A stretch of 64,000 nt of DNA from Caryophanales bacterium UBA4682 (GCA_002404995.1 DHKY01000003.1:124001-188000); one strand, 5' to 3'. Positions 34,837 to 44,512 are shown, counted from the first letter of the stretch. Numbers and translations are program-made. The notes: a model not told the origin generated them from the sequence alone.

Positions 34837-37263
34837 TTAGAGACGGATATTCACACGGATGATTTCCTCATCCTTGATTGGAATCAGATTATCTTCTGTC
34901 TTCTCGCCATCAACCACAATCTCGCATTTTCCAAGACCGGCATTTTCCCTGTCGATTTCATAAGTATGGTTCCGGAAGATACGATGAACATGGACCTTGC
35001 CAAGTTCCTTTGGCAGGCATGGATTGACTCTTAAGCCATCGAATTCCGGCTGTATTCCTAGGATGCCTTCGCTCAGAGCCACAAAGGACCAAGTAGCTGA
35101 ACCAGAGAGCCAGGAGTTCTTTGCCTGTCCATAGGACTTCGATGAACGGCCGGCAATCCTCTGAGAATAGACATAAGGTTCCGTACGATGAATTTCCGAA
35201 TGCTCTTCGATGAAGCTCGGTGCGTTGCGCTTATAGAGGTCAAATGCGCGCTCCGGCTCCTTTTCTTCACAGCAGGCTAATACAACCCAAGGATTATTGT
35301 GGTTGAATACAGCTCCGTTTTCCTTCACACCCTGAGGGTAGGAAGATATTTCTCCTAATTCAATATGATAGCTTGAATAAGGCGGATAGACAATCTCAAG
35401 TCCAAAATCATCGAGAAGATATTGGAAGGAAGCATCCAGAGCCTTCTTTCCAAGTCCGAGTTCTTTTCCGATTCCAGCCCTGGTGCAGAAGCCCTGAGGC
35501 TCAATGAAAATCTTTCCTTCCTCGCATTTTGTAGAACCGACTTCATGGCTATAAGCATCATAAGCACGGATAAAGTATCCGCCTTCATAGTCGAATCCGT
35601 ATTTTATAGTCGCCCGTTCGATATCTTCGACCGCTTTCAAAACTTCTTCTCCATCTTTTTCTTTCCGGACATGGTTTGCAAGATCCGCAAATTCTTTTCC
35701 GTATTTCACAAACCTTCCGGCAATGAAGACAGACTCCGCAACATGAGTATCGTTGTTTTCAACTGTTTGGAAAGATTCGCCATCCACCGCTGAAAAGCAA
35801 TTCAGATTCAGGCAGTCGTTCCAGTCGGCACGTCCAATCAAGGGAAGACCATGAGGTCCGAGATTTTTCCTAGTATGATGAAGCGAAACAAGAAGATGGT
35901 CATACAGCGGCTTTTCGCTTCCTTTCACATTATTGAAAGGAGTCGGATAATCTAGGATAGAATAATCACCCGTTTCCTTGATGTAGGCAATCGTAGCACC
36001 AACAAGCCATAAAGGATCATCATTGAATCCAGATCCGATATCGGCATTTCCTTTTTTATCCAAGGGCTGATACTGATGATACGTGGAGCCATCTTCAAAC
36101 TGGATAGAGGCAATATCAATGATTCTTTCCTTTGCTTTATCCGGAATCCTATGGACAAATCCAAGAAGATCCTGGCAGGAATCACGGAAGCCCATGCCTC
36201 GTCCAGTGCCTGTTTCGAAATAAGATGCCGAGCGGGACATCCTGTATGTAACCATGCACTGGTACTGATTCCAGAGATTGGCGCCACGATCAAACCGAGC
36301 GGAAGAAGACTGAACCTGGAATATAGAGAGAAGCTTATCCCAGTATTCCTTCAGTTCTTCCCTTGCCTTCCTGACTTTTGCTTTAGAATTGTATTTTTCC
36401 TGCCTGGCAATGGCTTTTTCCTTGTTGATGACATTCTTGGCAGCAAACTTCTTGTCTTGTTCGTTCTCGACATATCCAAGCCTAAGAACAAGGCTGGTTT
36501 CTTCTCCTGGCTGTAAGACAATATCATAGCGATGGGAAGCCATTGGATAATAGTCATGGACAAGGGAATTAAAGCTTTTTCCTTCACGGACAGCATCTGG
36601 ACTATCCCATCCATTTTCCAATCCGAGGAAGATATCCCGATCCGTATCAAATCCATCGTGCTTCTTAGAACCATAGAAGAAACAATAATGATTCCGGCGT
36701 TCGCGATATTCTGTCTTATGGTAAATGGTATTATCATCCACTTCGACTTCTGCCAGATTCAAATTGCGTTGATAATTATTTGCATCATCGACAGCATTAT
36801 AAAGACAGAATTCAATATCCGCATAAAAAGAAAAGCGTTTTTCCTTTTCTGATTCGTTCTTGAATTCAACAAGATTGATTTCGCAATTATCGGAAAGCGG
36901 GACAAGACAGGTCCTCTTTACCTTCAGCGAATCCTTGCTGCTTTCGAAAACAGTATAGCTGAAACCATGCCGGCAGCAATAAGAATCAAGCGGTGTCTTG
37001 CAAGGAAGGAAACCAGGATTCCAGATTGTATTTCCATCCTTAATATAGTAAAGACGTCCAGAAATATCGCGTGGAACATTATTATAACGATACCGGGTAA
37101 GACGACGGAGTTTAGCATCCTTATAAAAAGAATAACCACCCGCAGTATTGGAAATCAGGGAGTGGAAATCATTCACGCCAAGGTAATTGATCCACGGCAA
37201 CGGAGTATGGGGTGTTTCAATCACATACTCTCTTTTTTTATCATCGAAGTGACCGAATTTCAT
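34837..37263 (-). CDS. GH94 cellobiose/cellodextrin phosphorylase
   Basis: The 808-aa enzyme splits cellobiose with phosphate into glucose-1-phosphate and glucose, inside the cell. Family traits are the start MKFGHFDDKKREYVI, PWINYLG near residue 23, SNTAGGYSFYKDA near 38, GMGFRDSCQD near 355 and ADWNDCLNL near 484 with the catalytic Asp. The long, near-complete similarity to cellobiose phosphorylase N- and C-terminal motifs makes cellobiose more likely than cellodextrin or chitobiose, but this is not proven. It heads the operon of ATPase, two permeases and GH1. Its promoter overlaps two LacI-type palindromes. Confidence 0.92.
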   Translation of the reverse strand: MKFGHFDDKKREYVIETPHTPLPWINYLGVNDFHSLISNTAGGYSFYKDAKLRRLTRYRYNNVPRDISGRLYYIKDGNTIWNPGFLPCKTPLDSYCCRHGFSYTVFESSKDSLKVKRTCLVPLSDNCEINLVEFKNESEKEKRFSFYADIEFCLYNAVDDANNYQRNLNLAEVEVDDNTIYHKTEYRERRNHYCFFYGSKKHDGFDTDRDIFLGLENGWDSPDAVREGKSFNSLVHDYYPMASHRYDIVLQPGEETSLVLRLGYVENEQDKKFAAKNVINKEKAIARQEKYNSKAKVRKAREELKEYWDKLLSIFQVQSSSARFDRGANLWNQYQCMVTYRMSRSASYFETGTGRGMGFRDSCQDLLGFVHRIPDKAKERIIDIASIQFEDGSTYHQYQPLDKKGNADIGSGFNDDPLWLVGATIAYIKETGDYSILDYPTPFNNVKGSEKPLYDHLLVSLHHTRKNLGPHGLPLIGRADWNDCLNLNCFSAVDGESFQTVENNDTHVAESVFIAGRFVKYGKEFADLANHVRKEKDGEEVLKAVEDIERATIKYGFDYEGGYFIRAYDAYSHEVGSTKCEEGKIFIEPQGFCTRAGIGKELGLGKKALDASFQYLLDDFGLEIVYPPYSSYHIELGEISSYPQGVKENGAVFNHNNPWVVLACCEEKEPERAFDLYKRNAPSFIEEHSEIHRTEPYVYSQRIAGRSSKSYGQAKNSWLSGSATWSFVALSEGILGIQPEFDGLRVNPCLPKELGKVHVHRIFRNHTYEIDRENAGLGKCEIVVDGEKTEDNLIPIKDEEIIRVNIRL

Positions 37264-37595
37264 AGGTTATCCTCCTCTTTTCGAAAACGTTTAAATTATT
37301 TTATCGAAAACGTTTACGAAACTGCAATAATAGTAATATCTTTTTTTGAAATTTTCAACAATAAAATTGAAAACAATCGTTTTTTATTGTGTTTATGGCA
37401 CATTTTTACCTTTTTAAGCGCTTAACGGAAATATTTTTCGAAAAATTCTATTGACATTCTTTTTGCTAATTGTTAAACTATCCACGAAATCGATTACGAA
37501 AGCCCTAACAAGAGGATTCCAATCGAACCTCCAGGTTCACGGATCGATGGAGAACAAAGGACTGCAATATTCTAAAAAGGGAGGAAAATGCAAGT
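37264..37595. promoter_or_regulatory. Divergent control region with LacI-type operators
   Basis: Rightward promoter: TTGACA (37451-37456), 17-bp spacer, TAAACT (37474-37479). Leftward candidate: TTGCAG and TAAAAT with an 18-bp spacer near 37300-37335. Palindromes of LacI style are AAACGTTT at 37285-37292 and 37308-37315 (centres 23 bp apart), TTAAGCGCTTAA at 37414-37425, and AATCGATT at 37488-37495 just after the rightward -10 box. The first two overlap or follow the leftward promoter, the last the rightward one. Confidence 0.7.
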
Positions 37596-39023
37596 ATGAA
37601 GAAACAAGTTCTCAGTAGGTTAGTCTTAGCCGCTTCTGTTGCTGGTTTAGTTGGTTGCAAAAAGGATAATTCTAAAGTTGTCAACATTTATTGCTGGAAC
37701 AATGAATTCGAAACCCGCGTTTCTGATTATTATCCGGGACTTGTCCGTGACGAAGACGGCAATCCGAAGAAAGACAAAGAGGGTGCTTATCTCTTAAAGA
37801 GTGGAAATCGTATCAAATACACTCAGGTTCCAAACGATAATAACGCTTATCAGAACGCTCTTGATGCTGCTCTTGACAATCAGGAATCAGCAAAAGCAGA
37901 TGACAAGGTCGATATCTTCCTTAGGGAAGCTGATTATGCATTAAAATATGCTAACAGTGATATCAGTCTTGATGTCAAGAATGATGTCGGACTAACAGAC
38001 GCAGATCTCAGTGACAGGTACGATTACACCAAAGTCATTGCTACGGATACCCGTGAAGGCAAAGGAAAGGCTTTGAAGGGTGTTTCCTGGCAGGCAACTC
38101 CTGGCCTCTTCGCTTATCGTACTGACTTAGCTGAAGAAGTCTTAGGAACTTCTGATCCGGACCAGGTCCAGTCCAAGATTGATACTTGGGATAAGTTCAA
38201 TGCTGTTGCTGCCCAAAGGAAAGAAAAGAGCCATTACAGGCTTTCTGGTTACGATGATTCTTATCGTACCTTCTCTAACAACAGGTCTACTTCCTGGGTC
38301 AAGGGCTATGATGATTCTGGAAACCGTATTGTCACATTAGATCCGAGGATCAAGAGCTGGATCAAACAGACTGCTGACTATACTTCGAATGCTTATTCTC
38401 ATAAGACAAAATTATGGGATGATGATTGGAAGAAAGACCAGGGTCCGGAAGGAAATGTCTTTGGTTTCTTCTATTCCACTTGGGGTATCAACTTCACTTT
38501 GAAGGACAACTCCTTAGCCAAGGCCACCACTGATGGCGGAAAATATGAGCTCGGAAACGGCTTATATGGCAAATACCGTGTTGTCCGTGGACCGGCCAAC
38601 TACTATTGGGGCGGAACCTGGATCTGCGCTGCCAAGGGAACAGATAACCTCGAAGATGTCAAAGACATCAGGAAATCGATGACCTGTGATAAGGATGTTG
38701 CCGAAAAGATTACTCGCGGAACCGAAGATTATACCAACAACAAGACCGCAAGGCATAAGCTTGCAACTGATCCGAACTACAAGTCTGATTTCTTAGGCGG
38801 ACAGAACCATATCGCCTTATTCGAACAGACTGCTGCTCAGATTAAGAGGAATGCAAGGTCCGACATCGATCAGACCTGCAATGAAGGTATCCAGAACGCA
38901 AGGCATGACTATTTTGCTAATCCGACAGCAGAAAACTACAATACAGCCATCAAGAACTTCAAAGCCACTGTTACGGAAAAGGCAAACAAAGTTGTCTTTG
39001 ACGATACCTTTGCCGCTTTATAG
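37596..39023 (+). CDS. Sugar ABC transporter substrate-binding lipoprotein
   Basis: The 475-aa protein begins with a lipoprotein signal peptide ending in the lipobox LVGC (Cys21). A family-1 solute-binding fold follows: VVNIYCWNNEF as first strand, and an aromatic-rich stretch YYWGGTWICAAKG near residue 330 that could stack on sugars. It is divergent from the operon encoding its permeases. The ATG lies after GGGAGGAAAATGCAAGT, which contains an out-of-frame ATG. The terminator follows 45 bases after the stop. Specificity for cellobiose or longer cello-oligosaccharides is inferred from neighbours. Confidence 0.92.
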   Translation: MKKQVLSRLVLAASVAGLVGCKKDNSKVVNIYCWNNEFETRVSDYYPGLVRDEDGNPKKDKEGAYLLKSGNRIKYTQVPNDNNAYQNALDAALDNQESAKADDKVDIFLREADYALKYANSDISLDVKNDVGLTDADLSDRYDYTKVIATDTREGKGKALKGVSWQATPGLFAYRTDLAEEVLGTSDPDQVQSKIDTWDKFNAVAAQRKEKSHYRLSGYDDSYRTFSNNRSTSWVKGYDDSGNRIVTLDPRIKSWIKQTADYTSNAYSHKTKLWDDDWKKDQGPEGNVFGFFYSTWGINFTLKDNSLAKATTDGGKYELGNGLYGKYRVVRGPANYYWGGTWICAAKGTDNLEDVKDIRKSMTCDKDVAEKITRGTEDYTNNKTARHKLATDPNYKSDFLGGQNHIALFEQTAAQIKRNARSDIDQTCNEGIQNARHDYFANPTAENYNTAIKNFKATVTEKANKVVFDDTFAAL

Positions 39024-39067
39024 TCTAGAAGAGAAGTAAAACTCACCTCCTTGGGTTTTTAACACAG

Positions 39068-39099
39068 AAAGCTGCCGGTACTCCTTCCGGCAGCTTTTC
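39068..39099 (+). terminator. Terminator of the binding-protein gene
   Basis: AAAGCTGCCGG and CCGGCAGCTTT pair, followed by TTCTT. Confidence 0.88.
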
Positions 39100-39138
39100 T
39101 TGATTAAACAAATCGAACCCATTACAATGATGTTCTAT

Positions 39139-39241
39139 CCTTTCTGAGAAGAAGCGATGCGTTAAGTACTGTTCCTTAGGAGCGTTGGAACAGGCGAAGG
39201 CTAATGCCGCGGTATCGCTTTGCATCCGCATCTGTGAAAGG
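39139..39241 (+). ncRNA. Tetrahydrofolate (THF) riboswitch
   Basis: The stretch matches the THF-I pattern in order: GAGAAG, stem P2 AAGCGAT (39152-39158) with ATCGCTT (39214-39220), conserved GCGTTAAGT between, stem P3 CTGTTCC (39169-39175) with GGAACAG (39187-39193), the segment CGAAGGC...GCCGCGGT, and the closing TTGCATCCGC. Outer CCTTTC and GAAAGG may form P1. The folate-transporter gene starts 29 bases after it; no terminator lies between, so control is probably on translation. Confidence 0.9.
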
Positions 39242-39269
39242 GTAAATACGCCTCCGGAAAGAGTACGAA

Positions 39270-39878
39270 ATGAGAAGATTCAATGCTGTGTACCGTCTAT
39301 GCTTTGTATCCGTCTTTGCGGCTTTATACCTGATTCTTGCAAAACTCACAATCCATATCGGAAGTGCGCATCTCTCCTTTGCCTCCCTCTGTCCGATTTT
39401 CTTAGTAACTGCAGTGTCATTCCCAGATGGCAGGAGGTCTGTTTTCATCGGTCAGATTCTCGGTGAAATCATTGGTGGAACACTTACTATCACCACACCA
39501 CTCTGGATTCTGCCTCCGATTCTTAGAATCTTCCTAATCGGAATCGTAGCCGTCTATTATCGTAAAAAAGGGGATACCATCTTCTCCCATCTCTTTGTCT
39601 ATTTCTTTGTCATTCTTTCAGCAGGAATCATCACTTCCTTAGCAAATACTGGAGTGGAATACCTCGATGCTTTAATTAGGGGATATCCATTCACATATGT
39701 CTTCCTCCAAAGGCTCAAACGGATTGGTATCTCCTTATTGACCAGTATCGTTATATCAATCAGGAATCTGCCATTATCAAAAGCCTATCTTCGATTCTCA
39801 AAGCAAGATAATTACAATAAAAAACAGGAATTAACAAAAGGATTGAAGAAAGAAGAAAAAAATAGTAAAAAAAATTAA
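39270..39878 (+). CDS. folT: Folate ECF transporter S component FolT
   Basis: The 202-aa membrane protein has six helices in residues 8-170 and a Lys/Asn/Glu-rich tail. The N-terminal part (FVSVFAALYLILAKLTIHIG) and the following loop fit ECF S components. The folate assignment rests mainly on the THF riboswitch directly upstream. It would pair with a shared ECF module encoded elsewhere, as ribU does. Its start has AAAGAG within 12 bases, near the riboswitch end. Confidence 0.85.
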   Translation: MRRFNAVYRLCFVSVFAALYLILAKLTIHIGSAHLSFASLCPIFLVTAVSFPDGRRSVFIGQILGEIIGGTLTITTPLWILPPILRIFLIGIVAVYYRKKGDTIFSHLFVYFFVILSAGIITSLANTGVEYLDALIRGYPFTYVFLQRLKRIGISLLTSIVISIRNLPLSKAYLRFSKQDNYNKKQELTKGLKKEEKNSKKN

Positions 39879-40156
39879 TACTATATTTTTTCTGTTGCTT
39901 TAACTAGTTATAAAAAGTTTTTATCGAGCGGAATTTATCCTTTTTTAAGGGATTATATAGTCATCGTAATTCTTTTATCTATATTTTTTGGATTTATTAA
40001 ATTGTTTTATTTGTCTAAGTAGCATTGCATTTTTCGCTTTTTAATAAACGCTTTAGCGATTTTCGTGTTGTATGATGTAAATAAGAAAACAGGCGGCTGA
40101 CAAAAGTGAAGTCACAATTCGATAGTGTTAATTTATTTAAAGGAGGTATTAAGATA
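39879..40156. other. AT-rich intergenic region
   Basis: No gene, RNA or clear terminator is seen over 278 bases. TATGAT near 40070 may be the -10 box of the next gene. The stretch 39900-40060 is very AT-rich. Confidence 0.5.
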
Positions 40157-40495
40157 ATGATTAACGGAGATGTCATGGACTTTCTTCAGAGAAGGGACTG
40201 GAACGAATGGACCGTCCTTTACAAAGGAAAAGGATATTTCTTCCAGTCTATCTGGGACCCTGAAACAGACAAGGTCCACATCCAGATTCAAAGCTGGAAA
40301 GGACATACGGATGATGATGTTTATTTGATTACGGAAAAAGACAAAGACGGCTATCCACTGGATTATTCCTGTATCGATCTTCCCGACTTTCCGACGTATG
40401 ATGAGGCCATCAAGGATTTCGTGAAGCAGAAGATATTCGACAATAACACGAAGACCTTCTGGGAAGTACAGGAAGAAAGGGAGTGGCTGGATTAG
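40157..40495 (+). CDS. Small protein, unknown function
   Basis: The 112-aa acidic protein starts at the ATG at 40157, which has AAAGGAGG ten bases before it; an in-frame upstream start without such a site is discarded. It is rich in Trp, Asp and Lys, with no signal peptide or membrane segment (VLYKGKGYFFQSIWDPE is a typical beta-strand stretch). I do not recognise a family. It converges on glgA, sharing a terminator. Confidence 0.72.
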   Translation: MINGDVMDFLQRRDWNEWTVLYKGKGYFFQSIWDPETDKVHIQIQSWKGHTDDDVYLITEKDKDGYPLDYSCIDLPDFPTYDEAIKDFVKQKIFDNNTKTFWEVQEEREWLD

Positions 40496-40510
40496 TCGTT
40501 TCTATTTGCG

Positions 40511-40551
40511 TAAAAAAGAACCGCCTTTTTCTTCAAGACGGTTCTTTTTTA
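40511..40551. terminator. Bidirectional terminator between the 112-aa gene and glgA
   Basis: AAAAAAGAACCG (40512-40523) and CGGTTCTTTTTT (40539-40550) pair around a T/C-rich loop. Confidence 0.9.
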
Positions 40552-40565
40552 ATCAAAATCAGAAA

Positions 40566-41972
40566 TTACTTCCAGTCAACAGAATGATAGAGTTTCAGGT
40601 ATTCTTCAGCGGATTTTTTCCAGCTGAAGTCGATTCCCATTCCACGCCGGATCCTAGAATCAAGGTTGTGGGCATGATAGAGATTACAGGCATTATAGAA
40701 TGCATTCACTAAACCGAAGTAATCATCATTATGGAAGACAAATCCAGTAGCACGAGGGCCTTCCTGGATATCAACAACAGTGTCATTAAGTCCACCGACA
40801 TTGGAGACAATCGGAAGTGTTCCATAACGGGAAGAAATCATCTGACTTGTTCCGCAAGGTTCAAAATGACTCGGCCTTAAGAAGAAGTCACTAGCGGCAT
40901 AGAGAAGATGAGCTAGATTCTCGTCATATCGTTTGACTAAATAGACTTCCGGTGTAGACAATGCCTTGGCAAGAACCTGGTCTTCCCTCTCACCCGTGCC
41001 AATGATAATCCTACGGGCACCATAGTTCCGAAGATGCGGGAAGAGGTCTAAGATACGCTCCACACCCTTCTGAGAAGAAAGACGGGTAATAGCAGAGAAC
41101 AAAGGGCCCATAAAGCCTTCCTGCCAGTTCAGACGACGGAGGATTTCCTGCTTGTTTGCAGCTTTTCCAGCAGCATAGTTGTCGACATTGTAGTTCCTAG
41201 CAAGAATCGGATCGGTCTGCGGATTCCAAATGTCGACATCTAATCCATTGACAATTCCAGAGAAATCATAATGGCGGCACCAATCAATGATGGCACCTAA
41301 TCCACCGAAGCTATTATGATCATGAATCAGTTCCTGAGCATGTGTCTTGGAAACCGTGTTGATTTTATCGGCAGACCTGATACCGGTCTTAAGATAGTTA
41401 AAGGAATCACCAAGACGGCAATACCCCGAGTCATAGTATCCATAATCAAGATTAAAGAAATTAGAAAGATCTTCCCGTTTTGCCCAGCCCTGATAAGCAG
41501 GATTGTGGATTGTCAGGAAAGTCTTGATTTTCTTTTTGTTGTAGCTGAGAAGCAAAGGCAAGACACCCGTCTGCCAGTCGTTGCAATGAACAACATCAAA
41601 ATCATTATGACGGGTAATAAAGGTATTGACTGCCATCCTGAAGCAGGCAAAACGCTCCGTATCATCTCCGTAACCATACCTATTGTCCCGATCAAAGCGG
41701 TCCCTAGCCGTAAAGTAGAACTTTACGCCTTCGTTTTCGACTTTGAAGACCCCACAGCCCTGAGTCCGCCAGCTCCTCTTGAAATCGAACTGATCGTAGA
41801 ACCCGTTCATGACTTCAGGGTGTTTCACACGAATCGACTTATAGAGAGGAAGAATAACAGAAACATCTTCTCCTAATTTTGCTAGAGCTTTTCCGTAAGA
41901 AAAGATGAAGTCTCCAAGACCTCCGCTTTTGCAATATGGTAAAGCCTCCGAAGCAACTAGAAGGATTTTCAT
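40566..41972 (-). CDS. glgA: Glycogen synthase (ADP-glucose)
   Basis: GlgA (GT5) transfers glucose from ADP-glucose to the growing alpha-1,4 chain. The 468-aa protein has the N-terminal KSGGLGDF motif (residues 15-22) that binds ADP-glucose, HCNDWQTG near 128, TIHNPAYQG near 153, and the C-terminal RPSHFEPCG-type motif near 370. There the invariant Met of FLMPS is an AGG codon. The start overlaps the glgD stop as TAATG. Together with glgC and glgD it forms the complete route from glucose-1-phosphate to glycogen chains. No branching enzyme gene is in the window. Confidence 0.95.
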   Translation of the reverse strand: MKILLVASEALPYCKSGGLGDFIFSYGKALAKLGEDVSVILPLYKSIRVKHPEVMNGFYDQFDFKRSWRTQGCGVFKVENEGVKFYFTARDRFDRDNRYGYGDDTERFACFRMAVNTFITRHNDFDVVHCNDWQTGVLPLLLSYNKKKIKTFLTIHNPAYQGWAKREDLSNFFNLDYGYYDSGYCRLGDSFNYLKTGIRSADKINTVSKTHAQELIHDHNSFGGLGAIIDWCRHYDFSGIVNGLDVDIWNPQTDPILARNYNVDNYAAGKAANKQEILRRLNWQEGFMGPLFSAITRLSSQKGVERILDLFPHLRNYGARRIIIGTGEREDQVLAKALSTPEVYLVKRYDENLAHLLYAASDFFLRPSHFEPCGTSQMISSRYGTLPIVSNVGGLNDTVVDIQEGPRATGFVFHNDDYFGLVNAFYNACNLYHAHNLDSRIRRGMGIDFSWKKSAEEYLKLYHSVDWK

Positions 41973-43090
41973 TAAACGATATCTCCTCGTTCAATACAAA
42001 CAGGATTCTCTAAAGTACCCTTAATCAGAGTCGAATGGATGATCTGGGCATCACGATCGACAACGACATTTTCTATTGTCGTGTTTTCCCCGATAATCGA
42101 ATGGGCAGAGATGATAGCATTCTTGATTTTGGCACCCTTCTTGACTACGACACCACGTCCTAAGATGCAGTTTTCAAGTTCACCCTCGATCTTGCAACCA
42201 TTTGCTAAGAAGCAGTTCTTAACAACTGCACCAGAAGCATAGAAAGTCGGCGGAGTATCATAAGTACGAGTATGAATCGGCCAGTCTTCCTTGAATAAGG
42301 AAGAAAAGACATCTTTGTCTAAAAGCTCAAGGGACTGAGTCAGATGATGGCTCAGGGAGTCGAAGCAACGGACATAGCCTTTGATTTCAACTCCGCGGAC
42401 TAAAACACTTGGGCCAAGATAAGATAAGACATCAGTAAGATCAAAGAAGGAAGAAGTCGACTGAGCATATTCCCTTAAGGATTCCAGCCTAGGATAATCA
42501 AGGATAAGAGAAGCTAAGGAAACATCGCCAGAATCACTGTCGCCAAGGTTGGCCTGCAAATGAGTAACGTTTCCATTTGCAGAAAGAGTCACTTTCTTGG
42601 CACCGATGAAATGTGTCTTCAATCCCTCATCCACATGGTGATAGAGAAGCGAAATACGGCTTCCGGAAGCAATATGTTCCTTAAGAAGCTGATGATAATC
42701 GGCCTCATATACCCTGTTTGGAGAGGCAATGACGACATAATCCGGATGAAGGGATTTAAGGAAGTTATAGTTTTCCTGAATACAGGCAATATCGGTGTTA
42801 TAGCCTGGAGAAGAAACTCTCGGCTCGTCATAAAGAACCTGAAAATCGCCAATCTTGGTATTTCCAATCCAGCTGCGTCCGTTTCCGACATGACGGCTTA
42901 AGGAACGAATATGTCCAGGACAGAGAATGCCAATAGAAGGAATTCCGGAATTCCTGAAATTAGATAACGGAAAATCAATATAGCAATAACGTCCAAGGAA
43001 AACAGTAGAAGCCCTGAGACGATGCTTTGTAAGAGGACCGAACGAAGGCAGATTGAAGCAATCCACTAAGCCAACGACTTTGGTAGCCAT
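41972..43090 (-). CDS. glgD: Glucose-1-phosphate adenylyltransferase subunit GlgD
   Basis: The 372-aa paralogue of GlgC lacks the pyrophosphorylase signature GGxGxRL at its start (LVDCFNLPSF instead), as GlgD proteins do. It keeps the DFPLSNFRNSGI segment near residue 38 and the C-terminal left-handed beta-helix. GlgD forms mixed tetramers with GlgC and changes activity or regulation. It follows glgC by 14 bases. Confidence 0.93.
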   Translation of the reverse strand: MATKVVGLVDCFNLPSFGPLTKHRLRASTVFLGRYCYIDFPLSNFRNSGIPSIGILCPGHIRSLSRHVGNGRSWIGNTKIGDFQVLYDEPRVSSPGYNTDIACIQENYNFLKSLHPDYVVIASPNRVYEADYHQLLKEHIASGSRISLLYHHVDEGLKTHFIGAKKVTLSANGNVTHLQANLGDSDSGDVSLASLILDYPRLESLREYAQSTSSFFDLTDVLSYLGPSVLVRGVEIKGYVRCFDSLSHHLTQSLELLDKDVFSSLFKEDWPIHTRTYDTPPTFYASGAVVKNCFLANGCKIEGELENCILGRGVVVKKGAKIKNAIISAHSIIGENTTIENVVVDRDAQIIHSTLIKGTLENPVCIERGDIV

Positions 43091-43104
43091 AACTCTTTTT
43101 CCTC

Positions 43105-44220
43105 CTATTTCTTATTGACCAGAACGACTTTTTCTTCTTTTCCAATCTGGTCTTTATCAACAACGGTCTTCGGTCCGATTAAGGCATATTTGACCTTAAC
43201 ACCGGACTTAATGACGGCGCCTGGCATAATAACAGAGTTCTCGACTTCAGCATCCTTTTCAACTGTGACCTCATTGCAGATGACGCAACGGCGGATAGAG
43301 CCCTCGATTATGGCCCCCTGGTTGATAACACAGTGGTCCACTTTCGCAGTTTCGGCAATATATTGGGGACGGCTAGCTGTATCTGCTGAAAAGATTTTGA
43401 AATCTTCCGAAAAGAGATTCAATTCACAATCCGGATCCAATAAGTCCCTGTTAGCCTGCCAAAGAGACTGAACAGTACCGACATCTTTCCAGTAGCCTTT
43501 GAATGGATAAGCAAACAGGCGCTTTCCTTCATTGAGCCTTGTCGGAAGAATATTCTTTCCGAAGTCATGCTGAGATTTCTTCCTCTCTGCATCAGCGACA
43601 AGAGCCTTGCGAAGAAGGTCATAAGTGAAAATATAAATACCCCTGGAGGCATAATCGGATTTCGGCTTTTCCGGTTTTTCCTGGAACTCAACAATACGTT
43701 TTTCCTCATCCGTGACAACAATGCCAAAACGAGGGGCTTCGCTCCTAGGAACACGAATACAGGCAATCGTGACATCCGCATTGTTTTGCTTATGGAAGTC
43801 AAGCCTTTCCGAATAATCCATCTTATAGATGTGATCACCAGAAAGAATGACAACATACTTGCAATGTGTCTTATCTAACCAATCGATATTCTGATAAATA
43901 GCATCGGCAGTTCCCAAATACCACGAAGCGCCTTTCGGAGTTTCGCGAGGAGGCAGAATGGCAGCATAAGCATAGGTTCCATTCAGACCCCAGTTACGCC
44001 CGGAACCAATATAGTTGTTCAGAGTAGTCGACTCATATTGGGTTGCGATACCGACAGTAGAAATACCGGAATGGGCAACATTCGATAACGGAAAATCAAT
44101 GATACGATACTTGCCGCCATAAAAAACAGCTGGTTTGGCCATAGACTCCGTCAAAGACTGCAGACGAGTTCCTCGTCCGCCGGCGAGAATCCTTGCGACC
44201 CTTTCTTCAGAACGTGGCAT
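43105..44220 (-). CDS. glgC: Glucose-1-phosphate adenylyltransferase
   Basis: GlgC makes ADP-glucose from glucose-1-phosphate and ATP. The 371-aa protein has ILAGGRGTRL near residue 12, where both arginines use CGN codons, DFPLSN near 43, SGDHIYKMDY near 127 and a C-terminal beta-helix. The preceding Met of VAMILAGG and the Met of QANMDLLDP are AGG. A strong AGGAGG site precedes the ATG, and a TATAAT lies near 44258. The gene is divergent from copy B of the duplicated locus. Confidence 0.95.
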   Translation of the reverse strand: MPRSEERVARILAGGRGTRLQSLTESMAKPAVFYGGKYRIIDFPLSNVAHSGISTVGIATQYESTTLNNYIGSGRNWGLNGTYAYAAILPPRETPKGASWYLGTADAIYQNIDWLDKTHCKYVVILSGDHIYKMDYSERLDFHKQNNADVTIACIRVPRSEAPRFGIVVTDEEKRIVEFQEKPEKPKSDYASRGIYIFTYDLLRKALVADAERKKSQHDFGKNILPTRLNEGKRLFAYPFKGYWKDVGTVQSLWQANRDLLDPDCELNLFSEDFKIFSADTASRPQYIAETAKVDHCVINQGAIIEGSIRRCVICNEVTVEKDAEVENSVIMPGAVIKSGVKVKYALIGPKTVVDKDQIGKEEKVVLVNKK

Positions 44221-44512
44221 ATTAATGATATCCTCCTGCTTGAAAGTTCTCTATTATTATAAAACGGAACAAGGGAAAAAGAGAAGAGGACGGAAGCAAA
44301 ATACGGCGGAAACAAGGCAAAACAAGCCGCTAAGCTCTTACAAAGCAAAAACAACCAAGTCCGTTGTGATGCTTACCAGAAAATACGGTTCCAAAATGAA
44401 GAAAAAAGGTTTTCGTAGTTTTCACTTTACATATCGTTGTTTTGGTCCTAAAATATAGGAAACACATCTTCGGGAAAGGAAGCAGGCAATTCAATCGAAA
44501 GGAGGAAGAACA

